Shown here piece by piece: positions 26,994 to 40,001 of a stretch of DNA of 64,000 nucleotides (positions are counted from its first letter, which is position 1; the number at the start of each line of letters is the position of its first letter). The position numbers and the translations under genes were made by a program. This stretch comes from Pseudomonas sp. NFACC02 (GTDB lineage: Bacteria > Pseudomonadota > Gammaproteobacteria > Pseudomonadales > Pseudomonadaceae): the NCBI RefSeq assembly GCF_900110765.1, contig NZ_FOEO01000013.1, forward strand, positions 1-64,000, written 5' to 3'. Under the pieces are notes generated by a model. It did not search any database. It was not told the origin of the DNA and was given only the letters and a program-made list of their open reading frames with translations.

Positions 26994-27995
26994 ATGAAAC
27001 GATTAGCTGATGTGAAGATTTCCACCCTCGATCTGGTGCCCGTACGTGAGGACAAAGGCCCGGCCGTCTCGCTGCGTAACTCGCTGGACCTGGCCCAACA
27101 CGTTGAAAAATGGGGATACAACCGATTCTGGGTTGCCGAACACCACAACATGGACGGTATCGCCAGCTCCGCGACGTCCGTGCTGCTGGCGTATCTGGCG
27201 GGCGGCACCTCGACCATCCGCGTCGGCTCGGGCGGCGTCATGCTGCCCAATCACGCGCCGCTGGTGATCGCTGAGCAGTTCGGTACGCTGGCCAGCCTGT
27301 TTCCGGGCCGTATCGACTTGGGTCTGGGCCGCGCGCCGGGCTCCGATCAGATGACCGCTCGCGCCCTGCGCCGTGAACGCTCCGGCAGTGCTGACGACTT
27401 CCCTGACGACGTTGCGGAGCTCATGAGCTACCTTGGCCCACGCCAACCTCACCAACGCGTGATCGCCGTGCCAGGCACCAACACCAACGTGCCGATCTGG
27501 CTGCTGGGTTCGAGCCTCTTCAGCGCACAGCTGGCCGGCCAGCGAGGCCTGCCGTATGCCTTCGCCTCGCATTTTGCGCCGCGTTACATGCATGAGGCCA
27601 TCCGGGTCTATCGCAATCACTTCCAGCCTTCCGAGGTGCTCGACAAGCCCTACGTCATGCTGGGCGTGCCGTTGGCGGCCGCCGATACGGACGAGCAGGC
27701 GGAATACCTGGTGACGTCGGTGTACCAGCGCATTCTCAACCTGATGCGCGGGCAGAGCCTGATGCAGAAACCCCCGGTCGAGAGCATGAACGGCCTGTGG
27801 CTGCCCCATGAGCGCGAAGCGGTGATGGATTTCCTGGGCCTTGCGATGGTCGGCGGCCCGGAAAAGATCCGCGCCAAGCTGGATGTTTTGCTGGAACAGA
27901 CCGACGCCGACGAGCTGATTTTCACCTGTGACATGTATGAGCATGCCGATCGCCTGCGCTCTTACGAGGTTCTGGCGCAGGTTGCGCAGGGTTAG
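26994..27995 (+). CDS. Luciferase-like (LLM class) flavin monooxygenase, YhbW type
   Basis: 333 residues of the bacterial luciferase TIM-barrel. Visible signatures are [35 protein letters not shown] and the [15 protein letters not shown] loop of the single-component 'MsnO8-like' subgroup. It should bind reduced flavin; the substrate is unknown. It is monocistronic, ending at the terminator at 28021. Confidence 0.88.
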   Translation: MKRLADVKISTLDLVPVREDKGPAVSLRNSLDLAQHVEKWGYNRFWVAEHHNMDGIASSATSVLLAYLAGGTSTIRVGSGGVMLPNHAPLVIAEQFGTLASLFPGRIDLGLGRAPGSDQMTARALRRERSGSADDFPDDVAELMSYLGPRQPHQRVIAVPGTNTNVPIWLLGSSLFSAQLAGQRGLPYAFASHFAPRYMHEAIRVYRNHFQPSEVLDKPYVMLGVPLAAADTDEQAEYLVTSVYQRILNLMRGQSLMQKPPVESMNGLWLPHEREAVMDFLGLAMVGGPEKIRAKLDVLLEQTDADELIFTCDMYEHADRLRSYEVLAQVAQG

Positions 27996-28020
27996 CGCGG
28001 AGAGTGTAGGAGCAGAAATA

Positions 28021-28049
28021 AAAAACCGACGCCACATGCGTCGGTTTTT
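28021..28049. terminator. Bidirectional rho-independent terminator
   Basis: AAAAACCGACGC (28021-28032), loop CACAT, GCGTCGGTTTTT (28038-28049). It has A-run and T-run flanks and serves the convergent LLM and DUF1161 genes. Confidence 0.92.
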
Positions 28050-28069
28050 TATGTGCACAACGGGCCGAA

Positions 28070-28294
28070 TCAGCCGCGTTTGTAGACGATTTCCTTGCTG
28101 CCGCCGTCGCAGGTGCCTACGACCTTTCCGTCCGCGGCGCTGCCTTTGTCTACAGCTTCCAAGGTGTAGGACGACACACCTTTGGCCTTGATCTTCGCGT
28201 CGATGTCCGCCTTCACGTCATCACACGACTTTCCGGCTGCAAAGGTGGTGCCCGCAATACTCAACAACCCAACCGCCAAAAGAATCTTCTTCAT
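28070..28294 (-). CDS. DUF1161 small periplasmic protein (copy 2)
   Basis: 74 residues: signal peptide (cleavage after TFA), then SCDDVKADIDAKIKAKGVSSYTLEAV and VVGTCDGGSKEIVYKR. It shares the two cysteines and overall layout with the copy at 25906-26139, about 2 kb away. These are paralogues, probably disulfide-bonded, of unknown role. Confidence 0.9.
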   Translation of the reverse strand: MKKILLAVGLLSIAGTTFAAGKSCDDVKADIDAKIKAKGVSSYTLEAVDKGSAADGKVVGTCDGGSKEIVYKRG

Positions 28295-28445
28295 CGGTCA
28301 CACTCCCTCGTCAGGCGCACTTCAAAGCGTAAGAGGCCGCTGGTGATCAGCGGCCCGTCACAGAGTCCACGCGTCCGAATTCACGAACGGCGGAGTATGT
28401 ATAGCGAAGGTTGTGGCACTCGGCCAGTCTAAAAGTTCAGGTTGA

Positions 28446-28661
28446 TCAGCTGTTATCGATGCGGAATCCCACTTTGATCGTGACCTGGAAATGCGCCACT
28501 TTGCCGTCCTGAATGTGCCCGCGGGTCTCCAGCACTTCGAACCATTCCATCAGTTTGACGCTCTTGGCGGCCTGTGCAATCGCATTCTGAATCGCATCGT
28601 CGGTACTGGTGGTCGACGAGCCGACGAGTTCGAGCATCTTGTAAGTGTGGTGATCGGTCAT
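28446..28661 (-). CDS. Dodecin-family flavin-binding protein
   Basis: 71 residues matching dodecin: HHTYKMLELVGSSTTSTDDAI, the single helix with ALAQAAKSVKLMEW (Trp that stacks on flavin), and the final strands VAHFQVTIKVGFRI. Dodecins form hollow dodecamers that store flavin or related cofactors. The start at 28661 has GAGGAA; a start 5 codons upstream (28676) is less likely. Confidence 0.92.
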   Translation of the reverse strand: MTDHHTYKMLELVGSSTTSTDDAIQNAIAQAAKSVKLMEWFEVLETRGHIQDGKVAHFQVTIKVGFRIDNS

Positions 28662-28862
28662 GGCAGTGTTCCTCAAGTGGTCTTCGATTGGAGCGTAGCT
28701 GCGAATCCGCTGCTGACATCCGGTGTGGGTTGCCTAACTGTGAGGCGCACGAGAGGGCTGAAAAGTTCATAAAAAGCGCCTCGTCGAAACGGTACTGCAC
28801 TTTCTGAGAACCCTGTAGTCGGAAACAACACACGCCACTCATCACTGCAGGAGAGTCAAATC

Positions 28863-29189
28863 ATGGCATTCACGTCATCCCGTAAAGCGTCTTTGCAAAG
28901 CATGGAAGCCGAGATCGAAAGTCTGCTCAAGTCGCTGGAGAGCTTGAAGTCGGACGCTTCGGACGAGTCGCGCAAAACCTTGAAAGCTTTGAAGGCCAAT
29001 GCCGAGAGCGCACTGAGCCATTCGCGCAGCCTGCTGAGCGATGTCTATGAAGACGTCAAGGTGAAAACACGCGAAACCGGCGTCGCCACGCGTGATTACG
29101 CTCAAGAGCACCCTTGGACTACTGCTGGCGTCGCCGTGGGCGCGATCGGTCTGCTGGCGGCCTACTTGATGTGCAAGCGCGGTAACTGA
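28863..29189 (+). CDS. DUF883 / ElaB-YqjD-like membrane-anchored protein
   Basis: 108 residues. A long amphipathic helix or coiled coil (about 10-75) is followed by HPWTTAGVAVGAIGLLAAYLMCKR, the C-tail membrane anchor with the conserved PW motif. E. coli relatives bind ribosomes at the inner membrane in stationary phase. GGAG precedes the ATG. Its stop codon abuts the trpI stop on the other strand with no gap. Confidence 0.9.
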   Translation: MAFTSSRKASLQSMEAEIESLLKSLESLKSDASDESRKTLKALKANAESALSHSRSLLSDVYEDVKVKTRETGVATRDYAQEHPWTTAGVAVGAIGLLAAYLMCKRGN

Positions 29190-31436
<2,247 letters not shown>

Positions 31437-31437
<1 letters not shown>

Positions 31438-32249
31438 TGAGCCGCCTGCAAACGCGCTTTGCCGACCTCAAAGAACAAAACCGTGCCGCCCTGGTGACAT
31501 TCATCACCGCAGGCGACCCGGCGTATGACACTTCGCTGGCGATCCTGAAAGGCCTGCCAAAAGCCGGTGCCGATGTGATCGAACTGGGCATGCCCTTCAC
31601 CGACCCGATGGCCGACGGCCCGGCGATCCAGCTGGCAAACATTCGCGCGCTGGACGCCAAGCAGAATCTGGCGAAAACCCTGCAGATGGTTCGCGAATTC
31701 CGCGTCGAAGACAGCACGACACCGTTGGTACTGATGGGTTACTACAACCCGATTCACAATTATGGCGTCGAGCGTTTTATCGCCGAAGCACGTGAATCCG
31801 GTGTCGACGGTCTGATCGTTGTGGACCTCCCTCCTGAGCACAACAACGAGCTGTGCGACCCGGCGCAGGACGCGGGCCTGGACTTCATCCGCCTGACCAC
31901 GCCGACCACCGATGACAACCGTCTACCGACGGTTCTCAATGGCAGTTCGGGTTTCGTTTACTACGTGTCGGTGGCCGGTGTAACGGGTGCGGGCGCGGCG
32001 ACCATTGAACACGTGAAGGAAGCGGTGACGCGCTTGCGCCGCCATACCGATCTGCCCATCAGCATCGGCTTCGGCATTCGCACACCGGACCAGGCTGCCG
32101 CCATCGCCCGCGTCGCCGAAGGTGTGGTGGTGGGCTCAGCACTGATCGATCAGATCGCCAATGCGCAGTCAGCTGATCAAGCGGTCAGCGGTGTTCTCAA
32201 GCTGTGTTCCGAGCTGTCCGAAGGCGTGCGTAAGGCCCGTGTGTCCTGA
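31437..32249 (+). CDS. trpA: Tryptophan synthase alpha subunit
   Basis: TIM-barrel enzyme that cleaves indole-3-glycerol phosphate to indole; 270 residues. The signature [10 protein letters not shown] is followed by [19 protein letters not shown], giving the catalytic Glu (about 49) and Asp. It is coupled to trpB by a one-base overlap. A REPIN follows the stop. Confidence 0.97.
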
Positions 32250-32314
32250 AGACAAAGCTGTCTGGACGGTGTTTTGGACTGATCCCGACGCATTCTTGCT
32301 AACGATATAAATCC

Positions 32315-32405
32315 TGTGGGAGCGAGCTTGCTCGCGAAGGGAATGGTACAGCCCCTGCTGATGCAGCGGATGCACCGGCCCCTTCGCGAGCAAGCTCGCT
32401 TCCAC
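32315..32405. repeat. REPIN after trpA (TGTGGGAGCGAGC type)
   Basis: Left arm 32315-32340 TGTGGGAGCGAGCTTGCTCG...; right arm 32381-32405, near-perfect complement with one mismatch (TTCCAC for TCCCAC). Confidence 0.88.
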
Positions 32406-32491
32406 CGTGTAACGGTGTCACCGCTACTTCCTGAACAACTGACAGGGTGTTGTCCCTCAACCCGGCAAAGCCATTGTGCATTCGGCTGGTT

Positions 32492-33442
32492 CTAAATCGC
32501 GATGGAAGGCATCGGCTTGCCGACCAACGAATCGCCGCTCAGCGATTGCTCACTTTTCAACCAGTCGACGAACCGCTGGACGATCTGCACCCGTCGTTTT
32601 CGCTGCGGCAAGACGATGTAATACCCGTAACCCGAGATGGCCGTCGCTTCAATGGGACGGCACAGCAAGCCTTGTTCCAACAGATCGTCTACCAGATGCC
32701 GCCAGCCGATCGCGACGCCCTGGCCGCCAATCGCCGCCTGAATCAGCAACGTGTAGTTGTCGAACCGCAGCTGTCCGGGCGCGGGCGCCTTGGCAATGTT
32801 GAGCGCTCGGAACACGCCGTTCCAGTCGAACCAGTTGGTGCTGGTCTCACCTCGCAAGTGCAGCAAGGGAAACTCCCTCAGCGCTTCGGTCGGCAAGGGC
32901 AGGGGACGTGAACCCACGAGTTTTGGGCTGCAAACCGGAAACACTTCCTCGCTGAACAACCAGTGACTTTCGCCCTGCTTGAAGCGCCCGTCCCCGAACA
33001 ATACCGCCACATCGATATCCGCCCGCAACATGCTGTGGCTGCGCTCACTGGTCACCAGGCTGACGTCAACATCCGGATTGTCTTTATGAAAGCGGTGCAG
33101 ACGCGGCATCAGCCAATACGCCGCGAACGCGAAGTCGGTGGCGACCTGCAACACCTCATGTTGATGTTGCTCGGTGATGAGATTCAGACCGGCATCCATC
33201 GACTGCAACCCGGCCTGTACATGACTGAACAGAATTTCACCGGCATCGGTGAGTTCGATGCCTCGGTATATGCGATCGAACAGGCGCGTTGCCAGTTGTT
33301 CTTCTAACCTTTTGATTTGCTGGCTAATCGCAGGTTGAGTGGTACCCAGCTCTATGGCCGCTGCCGTAAAGCTGCGCAAGCGCGCGGCGGCTTCGAAACC
33401 GCGCATCAGGTCCAACGACATGTCACCGAGGGATTCAAACAT
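32492..33442 (-). CDS. LysR-family regulator of choline-sulfate use
   Basis: 316 residues: helix-turn-helix FTAAAIELGTTQPAISQQIKRLEEQLATRLF (about 25-55), then a LysR effector domain. It is divergent from betC, the arrangement of the choline-sulfate-utilisation transcription factor family, so it most likely controls betC and choX. Starts at 33442 or 33421 are both possible; neither has a strong ribosome site. Confidence 0.85.
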   Translation of the reverse strand: MFESLGDMSLDLMRGFEAAARLRSFTAAAIELGTTQPAISQQIKRLEEQLATRLFDRIYRGIELTDAGEILFSHVQAGLQSMDAGLNLITEQHQHEVLQVATDFAFAAYWLMPRLHRFHKDNPDVDVSLVTSERSHSMLRADIDVAVLFGDGRFKQGESHWLFSEEVFPVCSPKLVGSRPLPLPTEALREFPLLHLRGETSTNWFDWNGVFRALNIAKAPAPGQLRFDNYTLLIQAAIGGQGVAIGWRHLVDDLLEQGLLCRPIEATAISGYGYYIVLPQRKRRVQIVQRFVDWLKSEQSLSGDSLVGKPMPSIAI

Positions 33443-33556
33443 AAGCGTGGCTTATCCTAGGCATTGCGTTCTATGGGCTTTACCGCTGATCCCATGGGTC
33501 TCATTCTCTGGTACAGCAATTTCGCATAAATATTCACTATGGAATGCCGCGAAGAC
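33443..33556. promoter_or_regulatory. Divergent control region, LysR regulator / betC
   Basis: 114 bp between divergent starts, AT-rich toward betC (GCATAAATATTCAC at about 33524-33537). LysR sites are expected; no exact site was assigned. Confidence 0.4.
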
Positions 33557-35062
33557 ATGAAGCGCAAGAACATTCTTTTCATCATGGCCGATCAGATGGC
33601 CGCGCCGATGTTGCCGATTTACGCCTCATCTCCAATCAAGATGCCGAATTTGAGCCGCCTCGCCGCTGAGGGCGTGGTGTTCGACGCTGCTTATTGCAAC
33701 AGCCCGCTGTGCGCTCCGTCGCGCTTTACGCTTGTCAGCGGTCAGCTGCCTAGCAAGATCGGTGCGTATGACAACGCTGCCGACTTCCCGGCAGATGTCC
33801 CGACGTATGCCCATTACCTGCGCCGTCTTGGCTATCGCACGGCGCTGTCGGGCAAGATGCATTTCTGTGGTCCCGATCAGCTGCACGGTTATGAAGAACG
33901 GCTGACCAGCGACATCTATCCGGCCGATTATGGCTGGGCGGTGAACTGGGACGAGCCTGACGTTCGCCCGACCTGGTACCACAATATGTCGTCGGTGCTG
34001 CAAGCCGGCCCCTGCGTGCGGACCAACCAGCTGGACTTCGACGAAGAAGTGGTCTTCAAGGCCCAACAGTACCTCTTCGACCATGTGCGTGAAGACGGCG
34101 ACCAGCCGTTCTGCCTGACCGTGTCGATGACCCACCCTCACGACCCGTACACCATCCCCAAATCGTTCTGGAATCTCTACACCGACGACGAGATCCCCAT
34201 GCCGCCTGCACCGCCCGCGCAGGCCGATCAGGACCCGCACTCCCAACGCCTGCTCAAGGTCTACGACCTGTGGGACAAGCCGCTGCCGGAGAATAAAATC
34301 CGCGACGCTCGCCGCGCTTACTTCGGCGCGTGCAGCTACATCGACCATAACGTCGGCAAGCTGCTCCAGACCCTGGAAGACACCGGCCTGGCCGAGGACA
34401 CGATCATCGTATTCTCTGGCGACCATGGCGACATGCTCGGCGAACGTGGCCTCTGGTACAAAATGCACTGGTTTGAAATGTCCGCCCGCGTGCCGTTGCT
34501 CGTCTACGCTCCGGGGCAGTTCAAGGCTGGCCGCGTGAAGGCCGCCGTGTCCACCGCAGACCTGTTGCCGACGTTCGTCGCGATGGCGCAAGGCGAGCTT
34601 GAACCAGGCCTTCCGCTGGACGGCCGTTCGTTGCTGCCGCACTTGCATGGCACGGGCGGCCATGACGAAGTGTTCGGCGAATACATGGCCGAAGGCACGA
34701 ACAGTCCGCTGATGATGATTCGGCGCGGCGCTTACAAATTCATGTATTCGGAACAAGATCCATGTCTGCTGTATGACGTGCACAACGATCCGAAAGAGCA
34801 GGAAGAGCTGAGCCAGTCCGAGGCTCATCGCGACCTGTTCAACGCGTTCCTGGCCGAAGCGAAGGCCAAGTGGGACATTCCGGCGATACACCACCAGGTG
34901 CTCGCCAGCCAGCGTCGTCGGCGTTTCGTCGCCACGTCGCTGGCCCTAGGCAAGCTGAAGAGTTGGGATCACCAGCCGCTGGTAGACGCCAGTCAGCAAT
35001 ACATGCGCAACCATATCGATCTCGACGATCTGGAGCGCAAGGCCCGTTATCCACAACCTTGA
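33557..35062 (+). CDS. betC: Choline-sulfatase
   Basis: Cytoplasmic sulfatase that hydrolyses choline-O-sulfate to choline and sulfate; 501 residues. The N-terminus is KRKNILFIMADQMAAP, as in known BetC. The sulfatase signature CAPSR places the formylglycine-precursor Cys at 52, and metal ligands lie in IMADQ and VFSGDHGDMLGERGLWYK. The start at 33557 is chosen by family N-terminus over an in-frame ATG 6 codons upstream. choX follows after 38 bp. Confidence 0.94.
   Translation: MKRKNILFIMADQMAAPMLPIYASSPIKMPNLSRLAAEGVVFDAAYCNSPLCAPSRFTLVSGQLPSKIGAYDNAADFPADVPTYAHYLRRLGYRTALSGKMHFCGPDQLHGYEERLTSDIYPADYGWAVNWDEPDVRPTWYHNMSSVLQAGPCVRTNQLDFDEEVVFKAQQYLFDHVREDGDQPFCLTVSMTHPHDPYTIPKSFWNLYTDDEIPMPPAPPAQADQDPHSQRLLKVYDLWDKPLPENKIRDARRAYFGACSYIDHNVGKLLQTLEDTGLAEDTIIVFSGDHGDMLGERGLWYKMHWFEMSARVPLLVYAPGQFKAGRVKAAVSTADLLPTFVAMAQGELEPGLPLDGRSLLPHLHGTGGHDEVFGEYMAEGTNSPLMMIRRGAYKFMYSEQDPCLLYDVHNDPKEQEELSQSEAHRDLFNAFLAEAKAKWDIPAIHHQVLASQRRRRFVATSLALGKLKSWDHQPLVDASQQYMRNHIDLDDLERKARYPQP
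35047..35055 (+). other. DnaA-box 9-mer TTATCCACA
   Basis: Perfect 9-mer in the last codons of betC. Confidence 0.6.
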
Positions 35063-35100
35063 ACCCTGCCAACACCTAGAAAACCAAAAAGGGGCACACC

Positions 35101-36027
35101 ATGAAAAAGTTGTTCACAACGCTGGCGGTTGCGGTGATGAGCTTGAGCAGCGTCGTAGCACACGCCGCTGATGCAAGCTGCAGTACGGTCAGGATGGCCG
35201 ATCCAGGTTGGAGCGACATCGCTGCAACCAATGCCACGGCGAGCTTTTTGCTCGACGGCATGGGTTACAAAACCAAGGTCGATACGCTGGCAGTGCCGAT
35301 TGCCTATGGTGGTCTCAAAGACGGTCAAATGGACGTTTTTCTGGGCAACTGGATGCCTGCGCAGCAGGGCTTTTATGACAAGTTCATCGCCACCGGCGAT
35401 GTGACGCAATACGCCAAGAACCTCGAGGGCACCGAATTCACCCTCGCCGTACCTGACTACGTCTACGACGCGGGTGTGCATAACTTTGCCGACCTGAACA
35501 AGTTCGCTGACAAGTTCCACAAGAAGATCTACGGCATCGGTTCGGGGGCTCCGGCCAACGCGTCGATTCAGGAAATCATCAAGAAGAACGAGTTCGATCT
35601 GGGCGACTGGAAGCTGATTGAGTCCAGTGAACAGGCGATGCTGGCGGAAGTGCAGCGCAACGTGAAGAAGAAGGAGTTCGTGGTGTTTCTGGGCTGGACG
35701 CCGCACCCAATGAACGTGCAGATCAAAGGCATGCACTACCTCAAAGGTGGCGAGAAGTACTTCGGTGACACTGGCAGCGTCTACACCGTGACCCGCAAGG
35801 GCTACGCCGATGCCTGCCCTAACGTGGCCAAGCTGTTTTCCAACCTGATGTTCACGCAGGACATGGAAAACACCATCATGAAAAACGTGGTGGACAACAA
35901 GGTCAGCAATACCGACGCGGTCAAAGCCTGGCTCAAGGAAAATCCGGCGGTGCTTGAGAAGTGGTTGAGCGGTGTAAAGACCATCGACGACAAGGATGCC
36001 CTGCCAGCGGTGAAAGCCAAGTTGTAA
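35101..36027 (+). CDS. choX: Choline ABC transporter substrate-binding protein (OpuAC family)
   Basis: 308 residues with a signal peptide (cleavage near AHA-ADASC) and the glycine-betaine/choline-binding OpuAC fold. Visible are MADPGWSDIAATNATASFLL, a VFLGNWMPAQ segment and FLGWTPHPMN, which carry the aromatic box expected to cage the quaternary amine. AAGGGG precedes the ATG. No permease or ATPase gene is beside it, so it is an orphan receptor, presumably serving a Cbc-type transporter elsewhere (known practice in pseudomonads). Confidence 0.88.
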   Translation: MKKLFTTLAVAVMSLSSVVAHAADASCSTVRMADPGWSDIAATNATASFLLDGMGYKTKVDTLAVPIAYGGLKDGQMDVFLGNWMPAQQGFYDKFIATGDVTQYAKNLEGTEFTLAVPDYVYDAGVHNFADLNKFADKFHKKIYGIGSGAPANASIQEIIKKNEFDLGDWKLIESSEQAMLAEVQRNVKKKEFVVFLGWTPHPMNVQIKGMHYLKGGEKYFGDTGSVYTVTRKGYADACPNVAKLFSNLMFTQDMENTIMKNVVDNKVSNTDAVKAWLKENPAVLEKWLSGVKTIDDKDALPAVKAKL

Positions 36028-36076
36028 GCATCAATAGCTACCTCGGGTTTCCCTGAACTCAAGGTTGCCCTGATCC

Positions 36077-36104
36077 TGTAGGAGCCGGCTTGCTGGCTCC
36101 TACA
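36077..36104. terminator. REP hairpin, probable terminator of betC-choX
   Basis: TGTAGGAGCC (36077-36086) and GGCTCCTACA (36095-36104) form a compact palindrome of the TGTAGGAGCCGGC REP subfamily between convergent choX and aroE. It has no T-run. Confidence 0.7.
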
Positions 36105-36156
36105 AAGGTCAGCAGCGCAGGGAGATTAACGCCTTGCCTGCCTTCCGTTCGGCACG

Positions 36157-36981
36157 TCAACCCTCAGCCATCAACCGCCGCAACTCGGCCAGCACCGGTG
36201 CTGAATCCGGGCGCACGCCGCGCCACAGGAAGAAGGCTTCCGCCGCTTGCTCGACCAGCATCCCCAGACCGTCCACGGCTCGCCCGGCTTTGTGCTCAGT
36301 CGCCCAGCGGCAGAACGCGGTGGGCTCCTTGGCGTACATCATGTCGTAGCAAAAGGTTTCGCCCGGCTGAATCAGGCTCGGCGCAATCGGCGGCAGCTCC
36401 CCCGAAAGGCTCGCTGAGGTTGCGTTGATGATGATGTCCACGGGCTCCTCAAGCCAGTCGTAGCCGGCCGGCAGCACCGGGCCGATGTCCGCAAACTCCT
36501 GTGCCAACCGTTCGGCCTTTTCCACTGTGCGGTTAGCGATGACCAGTACGTAGGGCTCTTCGGCCAGCAACGGCTCCAGCGCACCCCGTACAGCCCCGCC
36601 AGCCCCCAGCAACAGCACGCGCTTGTTCTTGAGCGTCACGCCATGATTGACCTTCAAGTCGCGCACAAGGCCGGCACCGTCGGTGTTATCACCCAACAGG
36701 CTGCCATCGGCCTGCTTCGCCAGGGTGTTCACCGCACCCGCCCGGCGACCGCGCTCAGTCAATTGGTCGGCCAGACGGAAAGCCTCTTCCTTGAACGGAA
36801 CCGTGACGTTGGCGCCAAGTCCAGACTCGAAGAACTGCCTGGCGAAGGCCGTGAAGTCATCGAGTGGCGCCAAGGCGGTCTGGTAATCCAGTGCCTGACC
36901 GGTTTGCTCGGCAAACAGGCGATGAATCAGCGGTGACTTGCTGTGTGCAATCGGGTTGCCGAAGACGACGTAGTGGTCCAT
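36157..36981 (-). CDS. aroE: Shikimate dehydrogenase
   Basis: NADPH-dependent reduction of 3-dehydroshikimate, step 4 of the shikimate pathway; 274 residues. Conserved [11 protein letters not shown] at the N-terminus, catalytic Lys in [11 protein letters not shown], Asp in GDNTDGAGL, and the NADP loop LGAGGAVRG. Monocistronic, with its 5' end facing the REPIN and hemF. Confidence 0.95.
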   Translation of the reverse strand: MDHYVVFGNPIAHSKSPLIHRLFAEQTGQALDYQTALAPLDDFTAFARQFFESGLGANVTVPFKEEAFRLADQLTERGRRAGAVNTLAKQADGSLLGDNTDGAGLVRDLKVNHGVTLKNKRVLLLGAGGAVRGALEPLLAEEPYVLVIANRTVEKAERLAQEFADIGPVLPAGYDWLEEPVDIIINATSASLSGELPPIAPSLIQPGETFCYDMMYAKEPTAFCRWATEHKAGRAVDGLGMLVEQAAEAFFLWRGVRPDSAPVLAELRRLMAEG

Positions 36982-37035
36982 GTGTATTCCAGAACTGGAG
37001 TCAGTCTCCAGAGATTCAGTGGTCTGTCACGCCCG

Positions 37036-37131
37036 CTTCGCGAGCAAGCTCACTCCCACAGTGGAGCGGGGAGAGCCGGAAATCAGCAAGCACTCCTGTC
37101 ATACACCTGTGGGAGCGAGCTTGCTCGCGAA
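37036..37131. repeat. REPIN between hemF and aroE (mixed arms)
   Basis: Left arm 37036-37060 CTTCGCGAGCAAGCTCACTC...; right arm 37108-37131 TGTGGGAGCGAGCTTGCTCG.... The arms differ at one base (A/G). Confidence 0.85.
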
Positions 37132-37146
37132 AGGGGCGATGCGTTT

Positions 37147-38118
<972 letters not shown>

Positions 38119-38300
38119 TCAGGGCGCAGTCTGCCACCGGGAAGACCGCCGCTCATCAAAACGCTGCCGCGAAAGTGGCGCGTAGCATATCACCGGCTTG
38201 GCCGGTGCCGCAGTTGACGAAGCGCAAACGAAGGAGTCCGATAGCCTCCTTGCAAGCTTCAGTTGATCCATGCAGTTTCGATCCATGACGGAGAAAGCAA

Positions 38301-39278
38301 ATGGCAAAGCGTATCCAGTTCCGCACCCACGGCGGCCCTGAAGTTCTTGAGTACGTTGACTTCGAACCGGCCGCTCCCGGTCCGAAAGAAGTGCTCGTGC
38401 GCAACAAAGCGATTGGCGTCAACTTCATCGAAACCTATTTCCGCACCGGACTGTACCCCGTTGCCTCGATGCCATCGGGCTTGGGGAATGAAGGCGCAGG
38501 CGTGGTCGAGGCTGTGGGCGCAGAGGTCACCCACGTCAAAGTCGGTGACCGCGTGGGCTACGGCACGGGTCCGCTGGGCAGCTACGCGGACCTGCATCTG
38601 ACGCCGGGTGCCAACGTGGTCAAACTGCCGGACGACATCAGCTTTGAGCAAGCCGCCGCGATCATGCTCAAGGGCCTGACGGTGCAGTACCTGTTTCGCC
38701 AGACGTACGAGATTCGTCCCGAGGAAACCATCCTGTTTCACGCCGCCGCCGGGGGCGTGGGCTCCATCGCCTGCCAGTGGGCCAAGGCCATGGGCGTGAA
38801 GCTGATCGGCACGGTCAGCTCGCCAGAGAAAGCGGCCCACGCCAAGGCGAACGGCGCGTGGGAAGTCATCGACTACAGCAAGGAAGATGTGGCCAAGCGC
38901 GTGCTTGAGTTGACCGACGGCAAGAAAGTCCCGGTGGTCTACGACGGTGTCGGCAAAGATACGTGGGAAACCTCACTGGACTGCCTGGAACTGCGCGGCC
39001 TATTGGTGAGTTTCGGCAACGCTTCAGGCGCAGTGACCGGGGTGAACCTGGGGATCCTGGCGCAGAAAGGCTCGTTGTACGTGACCCGCCCGACCCTCGG
39101 CTCCTACGCCAATACCCCGGAAGCCTTGCAGGCGATGGCCGACGAAGTGTTCGCGATGGTGACCAGCGGCAAGGTCAAGGTGGATGACCTGAAAAAATTC
39201 GATTTGAAGGATGCGGCCCAGGCACACACCGAACTGTCGGCACGACGCACGACCGGGTCGATTATTCTGGTGCCTTAG
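38301..39278 (+). CDS. qor: NADPH:quinone oxidoreductase, zeta-crystallin family
   Basis: 325-residue MDR-superfamily enzyme without the zinc ligands. The Rossmann motif is AAAGGVGSIACQWAKAMG, and the N-terminal GroES-like part has NFIETYFRTGLYP, typical of Qor. GGAG precedes the ATG. Divergent from hemF. Confidence 0.93.
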   Translation: MAKRIQFRTHGGPEVLEYVDFEPAAPGPKEVLVRNKAIGVNFIETYFRTGLYPVASMPSGLGNEGAGVVEAVGAEVTHVKVGDRVGYGTGPLGSYADLHLTPGANVVKLPDDISFEQAAAIMLKGLTVQYLFRQTYEIRPEETILFHAAAGGVGSIACQWAKAMGVKLIGTVSSPEKAAHAKANGAWEVIDYSKEDVAKRVLELTDGKKVPVVYDGVGKDTWETSLDCLELRGLLVSFGNASGAVTGVNLGILAQKGSLYVTRPTLGSYANTPEALQAMADEVFAMVTSGKVKVDDLKKFDLKDAAQAHTELSARRTTGSIILVP

Positions 39279-39295
39279 TCCAGCGACTCAATACC

Positions 39296-39386
39296 TGTAG
39301 GAGCTGCCGGAGGTTACGACGGTGGCGAACGCGTTTGGCCTGACACACCGCATTCGCCACTCTCGTAACCTCGCGCAGCTCCTACA
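39296..39386. repeat. Decayed REP-like inverted repeat after qor
   Basis: TGTAGGAGCTGCCGGAGGTTACGA... (39296-39331) against ...TCGTAACCTCGCGCAGCTCCTACA (to 39386). Arms are imperfect, and the core differs from the other REP subfamilies. Between convergent genes. Confidence 0.75.
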
Positions 39387-39404
39387 GGAGTCGGGCCCGC
39401 GCCA

Positions 39405-39962
39405 TCACCCCGCCCGCACCACTTCAGCCGTCACCAGATCACGAATCACGCTCGGATTGCGACGCCCACCCAGTGCGCCGCCCAAAACCATGTCCAGCTG
39501 ATTGTGGAAGTATTGCTCGATCCGCAGCCGCGAGCGGGCAGCGGGTCGGCCCGTCGGGTTGGCTGACGTCGACACCAGTGGACCGGTCAGGGCGCACAGT
39601 TCACGCACCAGCGGATGATCACTGACACGCAGCGCCACCGTGTCGCGGCCACCGGTGATCCAGTCGGGGAGCAAGCCCTGGTGTGGCACCAGCCAGGTGT
39701 TCGGGCCAGGCCAGGTGCTGGCCATGCGATCGATCCACAGCTCAGGGAAATCCTCGAAGAGGAAATCGAACTGGCGAATGTTGTCGGCAATCAGGATCAA
39801 GCCTTTTTCCACAGGCCGCGCCTTGATTGCCAGCAAGCGGTAGACCGCCTCCGGATCCCAAGGATCGCACCCCAAACCCCATACCGCTTCGGTTGGATAG
39901 GCAATCACCGCCCCGGCCCGGATCTCTCGTGCGGCTTGTTGCACACGCCAACTGCTGACCAT
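39405..39962 (-). CDS. tsaC: Threonylcarbamoyl-AMP synthase (YrdC/Sua5)
   Basis: First enzyme of t6A tRNA modification: threonine, bicarbonate and ATP to threonylcarbamoyl-AMP. 185 residues of the short TsaC form, with the YrdC signature [15 protein letters not shown] and [10 protein letters not shown] near the end. GGAGAG precedes the ATG. It lies 39 bp after dprA on the same strand, the standard Pseudomonas order (also called rimN). Confidence 0.94.
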   Translation of the reverse strand: MVSSWRVQQAAREIRAGAVIAYPTEAVWGLGCDPWDPEAVYRLLAIKARPVEKGLILIADNIRQFDFLFEDFPELWIDRMASTWPGPNTWLVPHQGLLPDWITGGRDTVALRVSDHPLVRELCALTGPLVSTSANPTGRPAARSRLRIEQYFHNQLDMVLGGALGGRRNPSVIRDLVTAEVVRAG

Positions 39963-40001
39963 CGTTCGCTCTCCGAATTAACGCTGGTGGGCAGTTTAAC
40001 C

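Noticed and set aside
33626..34894. 422-codon frame on the minus strand opposite betC
   Set aside because: Complement shadow of betC; low-complexity Val/Arg/His composition and no start signal.
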